The notes: a model not told the origin generated them from the sequence alone. A DNA stretch of 64,000 bases from Annulohypoxylon bovei var. microspora (GCA_022836615.1 MU405343.1:46995-110994), one strand, 5' to 3'; positions 11,001 to 23,819 are shown, numbered from the stretch's first letter. Made by a program: numbers and translations.

Positions 11001-11540
11001 GAAGCGGGTAATGCTGTGGGCTGTTACAAGCTACCTAGGTAGATGTAGGTAAATGTGAAGGTTATGTAGGCGGTGGTAACACGTCGCAAGAGGCATTTGT
11101 TTTATGCCTCTAGACGGATTGGTGGGAAGGAATACCTTTAAGAGGTAGCAAGGGGATGATCTAATTCGGCAGCCAGGGCGTATGCGAGTGCAGGAGTAGG
11201 TAGTATATACGTATGTAGGTATGTACGAAGTAGGATAGGTAGTGTGGGATGTGGATATGACGAATATGATGAAGATGAATATGAATGTGAATATGGTTAT
11301 GGGATATGGGTATGGATATGGGATATGGGATATGGAATATGGAATATCAGGATAGATAGGAGAACAGGTAAGGAAGAGTTTAGCAGACGAGAAGGCTCGG
11401 AAGACACGCGAGTTCCCGTGAGTAGCGAGTGAAAGGGAAAGGAGGAAGGAACCAAAATATATATATATATATATTGGACGATGGTGTATAGATGCTTGTG
11501 TTGCTCGAAGATATCAAGATGGTGGTGTGGACTTACCCAT
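8065..11540 (-). CDS. RNA-binding protein with RS domain, three RRMs and Gly-rich linkers (GBP2/HRB1-like)
   Basis: Nuclear mRNA-binding protein resembling yeast Gbp2/Hrb1, which couple transcription and splicing quality control to mRNA export. Coding exons on the minus strand: 11537-11540 (ATGG), 9753-10109, 9626-9678, 9505-9512 (8 nt), 9339-9432, 9068-9283, 8941-8992, 8417-8868 and 8065-8349. They sum to 507 codons (506 aa). Domain order: Arg/Ser domain (about 5-55); RRM1 starting at RRVYVGNLSYDV with RNP1-like GMSKGCGIVEY; a poly-Gly linker; RRM2 starting at RQIYVSNLPYTV with RPKGSGIVMF; a second Gly-rich linker; RRM3 starting at IIYVRNLPW. The body is very secure. The far 5' ATGG exon is inferred from a GTAAGT donor, a matching phase and a textbook acceptor at 10110-10112. 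A less likely start is the ATG at 10131, which lies inside that acceptor region. Confidence 0.85.
9505..9512 (-). other. 8-nt microexon inside RRM1 of the GBP2-like gene
   Basis: Between exons 9626-9678 and 9339-9432, the bases GGATGCGG are flanked by ...tttttgtag and gtaagt. Including them restores the RNP1-like string GMSKGCGIVEY (related proteins read G-R-S-K-G-x-G-x-V-E). Skipping them shifts the frame. Confidence 0.85.
10588..10619 (-). other. Candidate 32-nt cassette (poison) exon in the 5' part of the RRM gene
   Basis: Bounded by a branch-point-like ctaac, the acceptor ttcaatag, and the donor gtaagc. Joined to the ATGG exon it reads MADSGDTYRPVK. Because it is 32 nt long, it then shifts exon 9753-10109 out of frame and ends at TGA 9951-9953. 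Skipping it keeps the long frame open. Confidence 0.6.
11203..11350. repeat. Low-complexity (GTATG/GGATAT)-type repeat in the RRM gene 5' intron
   Basis: A run of degenerate tatgtaggta, gaatatga and ggatatgg units. It lies in the long 5' intron inferred for the RRM gene. A short (TA)n run follows at about 11458-11475. Confidence 0.7.
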
Positions 11541-14500
11541 AGCTAAATACGTTCAGAAACGACTTTGTCGAGCTTAGCCGCCTTGCCTGAGAAGTTTTTT
11601 TTCTCCGCCGACAGTAATGTACCAACGAAGGTGCTGGTAGGCCGGGGAAAGTAAGTAAACCTGTAAGTATTGGAGGGGTGAGCGTTCGAAGTGACAAGGA
11701 GTGCGTCGAATCTTTTCGGGGGTCCTCGCTAGCTGAGAGGGAATAAAAAAAGGGGGGAACTAAGACGCAGTACTAAGGCTTGAGAAGAATGGAAGTCAAG
11801 AGGTACAAGAGTGCTTGTATCGGGTGTGATTCAGCGCCTCTGCATTCGCATTGCACAATAGACCGGCTGCGCTGACAAAGGGGCCTAGGCTGGTCCCGTA
11901 TACGGGATAGGTAAAAAGGTAGGTATGTGGTATGTGGTATGTAGGTAGGTAGGTATGTATGTATGTATGCAGGAGAAAAACGACACAAAGTCGGGCAACA
12001 CCAACACCGATACCAAGTACCAAGACACCGCTGTCAGCAGCAGGCACCAGCAGCAGTATCAGCGGACACTTCGAAAGGCACGCAGCAGTATAACAGGCGA
12101 AACGCGCTCGTGAATGGTTAGCAGTCGAGGCTGCTAGAAACGCGACGTATGTGGATGTTTCTCGACGTAGTGCTAGGTAATGTCATGTATATGTAAGGTA
12201 AATGTGATGTGAGAGTGTGAGGTAAGGTAAGGCGAGACGGAGACGAGACGCCTGTTCCTGTTTGCTGGTGTCGCGCGAAAATGTACCGGTGAGTGGCTGG
12301 TTGTGCAAAAAAGGTTGGGGAATAAAAAAAATATTAAAAATAAAAATAAAAACAAAATAGCAATACAAGCAACCGAAAAAAGAAAAAAAAAAGCTGGGGG
12401 CGTGGGAGGGTGTGCATATGCGACCAGACGGTCGGCGGCTTCTCATACGTACGTACCTGAACCTGAAGTTGAACCTTGAATATGCTTGCTGCAGGAGAGG
12501 GTACCAGTCCCAAGTGTCAATATCGACGAGAATGGGAAAGGAAAAGGAAAAAATCTGGGGAGATGCGTTCGATGAACGCTGGTTGTGGACGGGTGGACGG
12601 TTGTGGATGGATGTGTGGACGGATAGGATTTGGGCTGAAAGCGTGGACGCGATTGGAAAGTAGCCCCCAAAAGATTGTCGCGTTCGAGTCAGCTGAATCG
12701 GTTATTCTGATTGGTCAGATTTAAGGCGTTGGCGTTTTCGGGGAGAGGAAAAATAGCCCCGTAATCGTGATTATCATCCACTAATGCACATGTTATACTT
12801 TTTCTTATCCCTGTCCCCTTTTTTTTTTGGAGGAAATAAAAAGAGAGAGAGAGAGTACAATCCCCACTTACCGTGCTTAAAAATATATAATACCGTGTTA
12901 CTCGGATATGTACGGATATATTACTTATTTCATTTTGTAAGTAATATTTTGTCTTCAAGTATTTTTATGCCATCAAGTATTAAAAAGTATTTCTACCATG
13001 AAATAATACCGAATTTAAATCTATTAAACACTTTTTAATTTATTTAAATAAAAATTATTATTATGAGTTCGTTAAGCTATGACTACCTTATGTAATCACC
13101 ATTTGATTTTACATACCTAATAATCCATCTTAATGTGAAGGCATATCTAAGTTACTTCTTACCTTCATCCCCTTAATATTTTTACCTTTTGTTCTTATTT
13201 CCTAACTATGCCTAACGCATACCCAGCATGCGTTAGTCTTCTTATTTTATGCGATGGGCTTCTATGCAAGGCAGTAACCTACTAAAGCTTACGTGGCTCC
13301 AGGGTACAGTTGTATGTGTATGAAAATTCTACACCGGTTCAAAATGAAGCTCGCCCGAACCGACCAGTCCGCATAAAGCTGAAGCCATAGCCTACCTGGT
13401 TTCCTTTAGAGGTTTCCCCCGTGGCTTTCCAGGTGCCGACAATGCTATGATGGCGCCGGTCCCGCAAGACATGCCAAAGGCCGCAACCCGACATGTTCCG
13501 AAGAATGCGATGTCACCGTCAGACATATAAAAGAGAGCATTCCAACCCAATATATGTTTTGCCAAACCAAGTGTTTTTAACCATCGTAGGTGCGGCTCCT
13601 TGGAAGAAACGTAACTTAAGGCTTGCCTGGTCGGATAAGATAAAATGTCTAAAAATATGTCGATCATGAGGCAAGTATCCATCATCACCATCTATGTATG
13701 CCTATTGGCTTGGTCCAGGACTCGGAAGCGTCTTCTACGGGTGCTGACAGGCTAGCCCTACTACCGCTACCACTGTAGAACGGGAAATTATCAACGCTAT
13801 GTATATATGTCATACGTCCTGTAGGGTCTCGACGAATGAGGTTGCGTTGAAAGTTATGGACCAATCTATTCCGCGAACCTCGATCTGAAATCTATACCCA
13901 ATATTATATACGCATATTCATCTAAGCTTTGACGATCTTTAACCACCTCGTGATATCATAGGTGGCCTTGTCCATTTGCCTTATTTAGGACGTGCATAAG
14001 GCAACCCGATCCATCACCCTCGTATACACGAATAGCATCAGTTAAATGGTGGATATTCACTTGCAGTAGTGTCTAAGGTGTATACATGTTGGCGGTGGTC
14101 GAGCAAGGGTAAAATATAGTTCCCGCTGTGAATCCTTGAGGAGCGCGGACCTTGGCGTTCGCGGTAATCCCACAGGTACCTATCCGATCAGATTATACAT
14201 GTGACTACACAAACCTTTGTGGAGATGTTGCTTATTATACTTAATTACCTACATAGCAGCATAGTAGACCAGGCTTCAAATAATGTATGCGTATACCTGC
14301 ATCATATGGATGGTAAATCTTGGCCTTCAAGGTACTCGTAAAGACAACGACCCTGATCTTGTTAGGTGGCCCAAGCTCCATGACCCCTTTCGAACGTATT
14401 TGCCTTTTTCTACTCGTTATATCGACTATCTACCTCCCAGCTCCGTGGATTCGTGTCAGAGGCGAGTTCCCATAACTTAGATTTACCGTTCAACTCCTCA

Positions 14501-17500
14501 CGCATATGTATAGATAGTGCATAACATTAATTAGTCGATGCAGGCAAGCCTCAGCGGCGCCTGGTACCGTAGCCACCGTATTGGAGAGGTCGGCCCGCTA
14601 CGCCAGCCATGTCTCGAACCAAACTCTTCCTTACCAACGTCCAGGATCGTTGTCACAGTCACATTGGAATCCTGGGCTTCCAAGCATCACCACGCAAAGC
14701 TTGCAGCACGCAGAGCGCAGCACGACATGCTCGTTAATATCTAGGTATAATATAATAGGCCTGCAAGCCTTGACATTTATACATTTGTACATTTCTATTC
14801 CCCGTTAGGCATGGCAACCTATCGCGATTTGAAGTGCAGCAATCGATCATTAGTCATAGTAAAGGCTAGGGCTTAGTCTGTCTTTTCTTTTTCTTTTCCC
14901 TTTCCCCTTCTATTTCTTTTCTGACCTATCATTTTTGTAAAAGGTAAGGTTGGTCCTTAAATGGTCGCCTGCAGCGCGAACCAAGTCTTTATGGCCCTCG
15001 GCTCCGAGCCTACCGCATAATGCCTGCTAGGAACTTCTCTACTGCGGAAAGTTCTTCATACATACCTACTTAGGTATGTAGGAGTCGAGCCGTCTTGTGT
15101 CAGGAAAGAGCCTCCAAATGTCGAAAGCCTGATAGGTACAAGCATACACCCTCGCAGGCTTAAGCTATGCGATAGCGAGTTGGTACTTCGTGGTATGAGT
15201 TGCAATTCAACCCCCTATCCCGTATTATATACCACGATTGTTAGACCCCTTATCCGTTAAAAGGATCTTAATTGTATGATATTTCATTTCATTAGATATG
15301 TACTGTAGTAAAATACACATAGGGTTACAGTGTAGATCAATTGAAAGCCTCAAGTCTTTATAGCATGAGAAACTTTCTTACAATAGCCTCAGATCACAAT
15401 GAAACCACTCGCAAACTTAAGAATTTCATGGTATAAGTTTGGTCAAGGGGCTATGTACATATAGTATTTCACTGATACATTTTATCAAGTTGACCGCCGT
15501 GGACAAATAATACTGCTTCGAGCAAGTTGCATCCTAGCGGTAATACCCCTGTTCTTTTGCTCTCAGTACTGGCACTTAAGACAATTCGTGCAATGATACA
15601 AGGCCTCTGCTGTCACTGATGGCTGGATCAGATCAGGACCGAAACGGTAGCATCATCGTTACCGAAATCTTGACTTAGTTACTAGGCCATAAGAAGCGTC
15701 TACCTATTCTCACACCCGATAAACCTACCCGTTGATTGGTGATTCGTCTGCTCATGAAGTGCCGCTTCTCTAGGACCAAGAGCCAATATTCGTTCTCAGC
15801 CGCCATCTGTGGTGACACAACAGATGTAGTGCCACTAGATTAGTCCTCGACTAGCTAGAAGAGAACATGGCTTTGTAGCATCACATCAAGGTATCATTCC
15901 TCCCACACGACTGGCTCACAGGTCTATCCTAGCAGGCTTCCGTTAAACCACTTGCCGAATTAACAATTGATGATGGCACTGCATACACACCGGATCTATG
16001 AGAATGATGGCTGGGACTAAATATGTTGTCCTTACTGATGACCTACATACTTCTTCTACATATGTAGGCAAAGTAAATTTGTATATAAAATGATAAGCAC
16101 TTGCATGGTTATATCATATCCTTTAACCAAGCTTAGAACAATTTGAGCTCCAGGCTTGACTAATATACAAGAACTTGCTTGTTACAAGATAGGAGGAACT
16201 GAAGTACGATTGATCGTAGTACTTGCCTTGTCCTTGCACGGTAGAAAGGTAACGATATGCGCATGTAACTCATCAATTTACCCAATAGTAACCCCTGATG
16301 TTCGTCTTACCAGCTCGAACAATTAGGTAGCGGTTAGTGTGGGTAAGAAGATAGACGACAATACATAGATACCGGGAGGTTTGGCGGGGCTCCTTTACTG
16401 CCTTGATGACCCTCAGGATAGCTGGTCGTCCGCTGACGTGTTGAGGTGTCCGAGAAACAAAAGTTCTCGTGCCGTGAGTACGGGTATAGTTTGCTAATAG
16501 TAGACATAGAACCGACATGTGATCTAACCTGCTGGATATATTAGTTGCTGGCATGATATAATGTGTCGTATAGCGCCTGTAAACTACCTGGTAAAGATGA
16601 GAAAGCTGAGTCACACTGTCCCCTGTTCTCCTACCCACTCGTAATACCATCTCGTCACATTGCTGCCCCTCCGCAAATGAAAAATCCAATAGGAAACCGG
16701 CCGCTTTGTACCGGACTCCAGTAGGGCTGCTGACAGCGCCATGTAGAGAAACTATGGGTTTTGGATCTACTAGGTCCTCGAGGCGCGGGATGAGGGGAAG
16801 CCACATTCGTAGATGAAGAATGAGCAAGACGAAATAAAGAAGGAAATGAATTGCGACGAGATCATGATTTGGAATTATGGATAAAAAGAACCGCGATATC
16901 CTTGGAGCTTCTAAATAGTACGTGTAATTTAAAACAACGATAGTTTCCTACAACATCAACGAAGTATATGTGTCTCTTGTGTTTTTTGTAAACCCCGACA
17001 GGGGCACAATGAGAATTCAAGAGGACCATATTTTCCATTTGCTCATAGGTACTAAGACATCTTGTTTAACTATCATGGTCAAAATTACCATTAGTATGGC
17101 GTCTTTCTAACTAATCGCTCACCCCTTTTCGAAGTGGTTAGTTATGTGAAATTTGCTTGAAATTACTCTCAAGCCGGATAGATTCGTAGCTATCTTTATG
17201 AGACGAGCCATAAACTGTCCAAGGCTTCCGGGTCTTTAATAGGTAGCATTTAGAACCTTGGAAAGTTGTAACAGCTTGATATTTGTGGACTACCTTAGGT
17301 AGGTAGCATACAAGAGCATAGGTACCCAGCTAGGTGGTACGTAACTACCATTTGCGCTTTATTATAAATAAACACACAAACAATTAAAGTCGCAGATATA
17401 AACCAGGAAACCTTGGGAAATTTATAAAATATTCTGCTGCTACTTTCATCTCATTGTCGATACCTGGGTCCTGGGTACAGTCGACTTGATGTTCAATAGG

Positions 17501-17787
17501 AGTAAGTGGGGCTTAATAATATTCCCGGAAACCCGGGAGATCTCCGGCCCAAGCTGCGACCCAAACTGTTAACTGCTCGTGGCAGCTGTAGCCGAGTGAT
17601 TGACTTCGATAGATTCCCAAAACACCCGAAAGATCGAAAGATCGAAAGATCGAAAAGATCGTCATTCTTACATTCAACCACAAACCGATCCGAGCTTCAC
17701 TAGTTAGCAATTGGGTAGTCCCTAAGCTTATTTATTCTACTATCACGGCGTAGCTCTTGATCAATTGAAGCGTATAAATAGCCAATC
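11541..17787. other. Gene-poor region of about 6.2 kb
   Basis: No protein family recognised. The first part (to about 12.6 kb) should hold the promoter and leader of the RRM gene and has poly-A, poly-T and TAGG-type simple repeats. About 12.78-13.10 kb is strongly AT-rich. A perfect hairpin (9-bp arms CTAACGCAT / ATGCGTTAG, 7-nt loop) sits at 13212-13236. A GA run occurs near 12842-12854 and a (GATCGAAA)n-like run near 17632-17660. ORFs here, the longest being 184 codons at 16273-16827, show no domain signature. Confidence 0.55.
16273..16827 (-). CDS. Unsupported hypothetical ORF (184 codons)
   Basis: Open frame without recognisable domain, signal peptide or coding-like composition, in a region with no other gene. 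It is listed only because of its length. It could be a chance ORF, a fragment of a spliced orphan gene, or a relic. Confidence 0.15.
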   Translation of the reverse strand: MLILHLRMWLPLIPRLEDLVDPKPIVSLHGAVSSPTGVRYKAAGFLLDFSFAEGQQCDEMVLRVGRRTGDSVTQLSHLYQVVYRRYTTHYIMPATNISSRLDHMSVLCLLLANYTRTHGTRTFVSRTPQHVSGRPAILRVIKAVKEPRQTSRYLCIVVYLLTHTNRYLIVRAGKTNIRGYYWVN

Positions 17788-18703
17788 ATGGCCCCGTCGC
17801 GGGCTACAACCAGGCTAGCAGCCCTCCTACGCCGAACAACCCAACAACAGCAACCAAATATACGGTTCCAATCCCTCCGCGCCCCGGCTCTACGTCGATC
17901 GTACCAATCTTACGACCACCCACCACCCCCGGGCGTCTTCAGCACCGCCGAGCAGGCCATCCTATCCGCAGCGTACCACCATGTCCCCGAGCACGGCTTC
18001 ACCCAACACGCCCTATCTCTCGGAGCCCGCGATGCCGGCTACCTCGACATCAGCACCAACCTGCTTCCCGAGGGGCCCTTTAGCCTGATCAGGTACCACC
18101 TCGTGACGCAACGGGAGGCTCTCGCGCCGCGGAGCGAGTCCCTCTTTAATCCCCAGGGAGAAGAAGGGACTTCTACACCACGACGGGTTCCCGACAAGGT
18201 TGAACGACTGGCATGGGAGAGGTTATTGGGAAACCAAGAAGTAAACCACCGCTGGCAAGAGGTGAGTCTAGCTCCTACGCCTACCCTCGCTGTTCCCGCC
18301 CCGCCCCTCCCCGTCCCATTTCCGCCCACCAAGTCAGCTATCTAGCTGATCCAAACCCTCTCATCCACAGGCCCTAGCCGTGATGGCCCAACCCTCCCAC
18401 GTCCCAGGCTCACTGCGCGAGCTCGCCCTCCTCGCCGACGAGATCTACTATCTAGCCGGCGACACCTCGGTGGACCCGTCGTGGTACACGAAGCGCGGAA
18501 CGTTGTCCATGATCTACGCCTCATCCGAGCTCTTCATGACGAACGACCGGTCCCCCGGCTACGGCGAGACCCGGGCTTTCCTGCAGCGGCGTCTCGACGA
18601 GGCGAGCAAGGTGGGCTCGGCCTTGGGCAGCGTGGCTCAGTGGGTGGGCTTCACAGCCTCGGCTGGCGTAAACGTGCTCCGGAGTAAGGGCGTCAGGATA
18701 TAG
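17788..18703 (+). CDS. COQ9: Ubiquinone biosynthesis protein COQ9, mitochondrial
   Basis: Lipid-binding protein of the TetR-like COQ9 family that supports Coq7 hydroxylation in the CoQ synthome on the matrix side of the inner membrane. Two exons, 17788-18261 and 18371-18703, joined in phase 0, give 269 codons (268 aa, close to the yeast protein). The N-terminus is Arg/Ser/Thr-rich without acidic residues for about 40 positions, fitting a transit peptide. The conserved start of the domain reads ILSAAYHHVPEHGFT. The C-terminal helical half contains LADEIYYLAGDTSVDPSWYTKR, the region characteristic of COQ9, and ends with the amphipathic helix AQWVGFTASAGVNVLRSKG. The donor GTGAGT and acceptor ccacag are standard. 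Confidence 0.95.
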
Positions 18704-19148
18704 GCTGAACTACTCCGTATGAACTTTAACTACTAGTTCGTTGAGTACTCTAGGCCCCAGGGAGGTGCAATCGACTAGATAAACCCCTGTATATCGTGTA
18801 TGTATAAATATTGATATGTTGGTTACGGGTGATATTTACGGGACAAGTGGATTCGGGTAATAACAATGGTCGAGCCCAAGGTTTAAGCAATTGGTAGGTA
18901 TTGCACAGCTCGTCACTATTCGTACATTATCTCACATAACGGTGATGAAGCCACTGATAGTCTATGACCGAAACCTATCTAGGTAGCCCCCCTTTTGATA
19001 CCGTATCAACATGAAAACTTGTCGGAGCCCCTAGATTGACTGCCCAGGTATCACCTGAACTCCTTATGACACCTTCAGAACGCCCCGGCTCGGATGGATT
19101 CCCTAGTAAATAATCCCATGTGGTATCACAACAGTAAACTGAACTATA
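18704..19148. other. Intergenic between COQ9 (+) and SMC6 (-), convergent
   Basis: Both genes end here; 3' UTRs only. No other structure seen. Confidence 0.6.
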
Positions 19149-22100
19149 CTAATGGTCTGTGATGAGTCGTTGTCGAGGATCCGTGAGTCTGTTATGCTGT
19201 CAGTTTTGGTTCTGCATAGCCTACGTGCCATGACTGAGCGGTGGAAACTTACCGGATGATTTTGACATCTTTGTCAATCTTAGCCCGGCCTTCGATGGCA
19301 TTGGGAGTGATGAGGATGAATTGCTTGCCTACGGAGCGACGAGCTGTAGTAATCTGCGAAACTAGTCAATGAAATGTAACGGTTCGGCAAAGGCATAATA
19401 ACTTACCAGCATATTTGTGGAGATGGCACGGTTGACATTGTCCATGAAAACGTCAAATTCGTCGAGGCATCGCAAGGGAGACCCCATCGCATCCCAGATA
19501 GCAAGGAGAAGACAGATAGATGAAAAGGATTTCTCTCCACCGGACAACGTCTTCGTGTTTCGCCCCGAGCTAGTTTTCCTTGTCTCGTCCGGTTCGACTT
19601 GGACTTGAAGTCTCTTGGCTTTGTGGTCAAGGAAGAGCTCACCCCTGAAACCACGCTCGCTTAGGAGATAGTTGAAGTTGCATCGAGCATGCGCAGATAT
19701 GAGTCGTTGGAATGTTCTCCACTTGCGTAACCGATCCATCAACGCCTTCTTCAACTCGTCTACGAGCGAGGTCAAGTTTTTATGACTTTTCTTAGCCTCC
19801 CGATATTCCTGGATTGCCTGCGATGCGCGATTTTGGATATCTTCGTCTGACGCACCTAGCTGGCCGCGGATTTTCCTGAGTTGATCCTTGATAGATTCAA
19901 ATTTGCGTTCGATGCTTCGAACGGATTCCCCTTCGGGTATGTAAGCCCGCTCATGGGCGACAGCGCTTGCTTGCCGAGTATAGTCGGCAACGACTTCTGC
20001 TTGTCTCTCCTTGGACCTCTCCGCCTCTTCTTTGGCAGCCTTCGCCAGAGCGACGTTTTCGTAAGCTTGATTCTTCTCTACCAGGGCAACTCGTCGGGTC
20101 TCCTTGAATCTCTTAACCTTGTCTTCAGCCTTGGTGATTTTTGCTTTATGGTCCTGGTAAGCCACCTTGGTCCTTTTGAATGCATCATGGAGGCTCTCGG
20201 ACTCCTTGTTCATGTCTTGTTTTTGCATGGCCAGTTCACCATACTGGTTGCCATAGTGGTCCTTCTCGATTTGAGCTTCTTGGAGGTCATTCTTGTATCC
20301 TTGCAACTTGTTATCAACCCCCTCAAACTTGTCAAGCTCTTCTTCAATGTGGGTAACCCGAGCTTGAGCATTGCGTATATCTTTTTCGAAGTTAGCTCCC
20401 TGCCTCTTGTGCTGATTGACAGATTGAACACAGCGCTGAGTTGCCTGTTGAAGAGTTCTCCTTGACATGTCTAACTCCCGGAACTCCGTCCGTAGTTGTT
20501 CTAAGTTCTCCTTAAAGAAATTGATTTGTGACTCTACGTCGTCCGACTTCATACGAGACTTCTGGTCATGATTAGGGGTGATAGGGCTAGTGCCAAAGTT
20601 CCTACCACGTCGGGTGAGCCGTAGACCATGGCCCCTTTTCATGTCGTGGGAAGACAAACAAGCGGCAACGTTCTCCGGTTGTTGTCCGTCGAACATGACG
20701 CGCTCTGCCTCTTCTCGATTTTCAATTAGAATGGTTTGCTCAATCTGGTGATTAATGACTAGTTGATCTCTCACTCGCGGATCACTAATCTTCAACACTC
20801 TTAGTATTGTATCGAAACTTGCATCCGGCTCCCTCAAATTATTGATCGAAGTCCTCGAACCTATGAAGATCGGGCAGTTTCGGATTCCTAGTCTCTCCAT
20901 GTGAGATGACAATCGTACTTGGTCAGGTCGACTACTGACGATGAATCCACTCAGGCTCGTTCCAAAAATCTTCTCGAGGATCGACGACCACTTAGGTTTA
21001 GTCAACTGAATATATGTACCGATAGGGCCAATGGGCTTTTGTGAAAATCCATTGTCATTTTCAACGAGGCGCAGAAGTTGAGGGACTCGTGGTTCGAAAC
21101 CGGCAAACGGGTCGCTACGGTTTTGTGATAGAGTTCGTAACTGGGACTCAGCTGCTGAAACTTCTTGCCGCTTTTGATTAGCGAGCCCTTCTGATTCCTG
21201 TACCTTCTTTTGAGCCTCATTGAGTTCGCTGACAAGACTAGAGCTTTGCTCTGTATGAGTCTTCTGGGACCCCCTGATATTGTCTATGGCGTGTTTAGCA
21301 TCCTCTAGCTCTTTCTGCTTTTCAGTAAGAGCTCCGCCATTCACTTCTTCTATACGCCGCTCTTCTTCACGTATCTTCTTCTCATAGTCCTTCACTTTCT
21401 GCGAAGCATTGTTGAGCAGTTGATGGATATCTCGTTCTTGCGTGTGGGTCTGCTCAATCGATGCCCTAGCAGTGTTAAATTTCGACTTGGCCTCCTCTTC
21501 TTGCTCCTTGAATTGGGGTTCCTCTTGGTTAAGTAGATCTAAGGCTTCCCCAGCGTCTCGAACCTTATTGTCAATGGTCTCGAGGAATTCCGTCTTCTCT
21601 ACAATAGTCACCTCCATCCTATTGATATCTTCTTGGGCTGAGAGTATGGCATTCTCCTTCTGCTGTAGAATATTCTCCTGCTCCATGACTTGTGCCCATG
21701 CTAGCTGGTTTGAGTAGACCTTAGACTGTCTCCTCATCTCCGCACTCTTAGTCAGCGCATCTCTTAACTTCACGGCTTTCTCGCTCTTTTCTTTAAGGAA
21801 TGAGATATTCTCCTGGAAGGCAAGCAGTCTTGTCTCGTTAGCCTCGAGAGTTTCCTGGAGGAGTTGGTAGTCTTGATCGAGCTGTTCCAATTGGGTACCT
21901 TGGACGAAGTATTTATACTTAGAGACAGGAGTGGCTGCATTTAGGAATTGACGCGCATTGTCCTGAGAGAGTACGTTTAGAGGGTTGTCGACTTGGAGAC
22001 AGTAATACTCGACGATATCATCAACATCGCCCTTCTTGGTGGAGATAATTCTGCCACCCGAAGACTTCAGCTTGAAACCGCTAGAGCCGGTTTTGCTGAA

Positions 22101-22826
22101 GTGCCGTTCTACGGTAATTGATTCTCCGTATAGATCAGGCTTGTAGGCATCCGGCCCTTGGTTCTTGATCTGGACGACCAAGCTAGCATGTTCTTCGCCT
22201 TCCTTCACAAAACTTCGCAGACTTCCGCCACGGTTCGTCGCACTAGCTTTTCCACCCAAGCATAGCGTAATGGCGGTCAGAATGGCGCTCTTGCCGCTTC
22301 CATTCTCTCCAACGATGAAGTTGAGCAGGGGTCCAAGTTGGACGTTCAGTCTTGTATGGCACATAAAGTTGTAGCAGGTTATGCTTTCAATGATAGCATT
22401 GAGGGCTACCTGGTTTTCACCGAGCATATGGGGACGGCTCTTCAGACGTTGTGTTGCTCTTTGGTCATCTAGATCGGTGTTTTCAAGATGTCTAAATCCG
22501 GCATCACGCATCAGCTCGTACTGTGTCGCAGCCGGCGCAGCAGGCTCTTCCGGCTCCTGCATCTCGTCGTCGTCGTCGGAGCTAGTGACACTCTCTTGGC
22601 GAGATGCCCAAGCTGACTTACTAGGCCCGGCATTCGAGGTTCGTGCCTTCTTTCGTTGCTATACCCATGAGGTTAGATTGCGGCGCATTAGTGACCATAT
22701 GAGATAATAATTACGAACAGATTCATTTCTAAGGCTAGAGCTAGCTTGGACGACGGCGGTTTCATCGTTGCCTTCGTCATCGTCAAATGCAGCGCGACGA
22801 GAGCGCTTCGTTGTTGCAGCGGGCAT
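19149..22826 (-). CDS. SMC6: Structural maintenance of chromosomes protein 6 (SMC5/6 complex)
   Basis: ATPase and SUMO-pathway scaffold of the SMC5/6 complex, needed for recombinational repair and resolution of joint DNA molecules. Four exons on the minus strand: 22719-22826, 19407-22658, 19253-19353 and 19149-19188; total 1,167 codons (1,166 aa), normal for SMC6. Walker A GENGSGKS lies at about residues 153-160. Two long coiled coils flank a hinge at about 530-700. The ABC signature LSGGEKSFSS is at about 1073 and Walker B CLDEFDVFMD follows within 30 residues. The last two small exons restore the conserved tail ITPNAIEGRAKID...IIRLTDPRQR; without them the large ORF runs into intron sequence. 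The first intron uses a GTTCGT donor, chosen because it keeps phase 0; the nearby GTAATT does not. Confidence 0.95.
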
Positions 22827-23819
22827 GGCCGCGGCGCAGTTACTATCGGTAGATGAATGGATATTTGTCTGTTCTGCAAGCTCGGGTCTAGAGTTTAGTT
22901 TGTCTTAGATGCTACGTAGGAGAATAGAGGGATATAATTCTCCGATGTCAGACAATAAGTATTGTTTCCCAGAAAGGATAGCTTGTAGCACCGCCTGCGG
23001 AATGAAATAGTTGAATGGTGGACTGGGGGATTATAATAAGATTTGGTAAGAAAAGACGCGACTTAAGACGCGGCTCCCAAGGCGCGAATTGGGGGTGGAC
23101 CTGTTACTTCCAACTTTAATTACTCTGTAATGTAATATTATGTAAGGAGTTAAGCGCAATTGCCCCTCCATGCAAACGGCAGGGATGAGCCTCGGGAGAG
23201 CCCGTACGTCTGGATTTGCGGGAGGGGTCCTTGTCAGGTACGTACCTACCTTTCTTCGGTCTCAAGATTTTTTCTGTTTGTGGCAAATAGTAAAGGGCTA
23301 CGGCTACCGAAAAGATTTGAATTAAGGAACATTCGAATGGATTTTCAAATTCTCAAAGGCATAAAGACTAGAAGGTACAAGAATACGAGTTCATGTGTGT
23401 AAAAATAATTAATAAAAGCGTGTTATTATGTACCTAGGTAGATAGATTAAACCTTATAATTTATAGTTCCTATGATATTATACTGACTTCATAAGTTGAG
23501 CTACATCTGATAGGATGCTGTTGCAAAGCTTAGATTTACGGTTCGTGGCAGCCAACCAATCAAAGCATTCATTGATTTACCTAATATTTTTATTTCGTAT
23601 GCCTACATACATAGCTAAAAATAAAATAAAAAATCAACTTCCGAGAAAGTCTACTTAGTTACTGTGCACACTGTGTCCAACCACATGCTATAATTTCATT
23701 AAAAGACTGGAATCTATTCACTTATACTGCACGACATATACGAAACATCTGAGGCCGTTCCCAACTAGACCTAGATAATTCATTGTCGTAATTTTACGTC
23801 AACTGCGTTATGTTTATCA
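22827..23819. other. Divergent intergenic region SMC6 (-) / SGT1-ecdysoneless (+)
   Basis: About 1 kb with no gene. It should contain both promoters. A perfect TACCTAGGTA palindrome lies at 23431-23440, and 23.4-23.7 kb is AT-rich. Confidence 0.6.

Noticed and set aside
13392..13691. 99-codon minus-strand ORF in the gene-poor region
   Set aside because: Starts with ATG but shows no recognisable motif; no splice extension found.
19881..20465. 194-codon plus-strand ORF with hydrophobic composition
   Set aside because: Antisense shadow of the SMC6 coiled-coil region.
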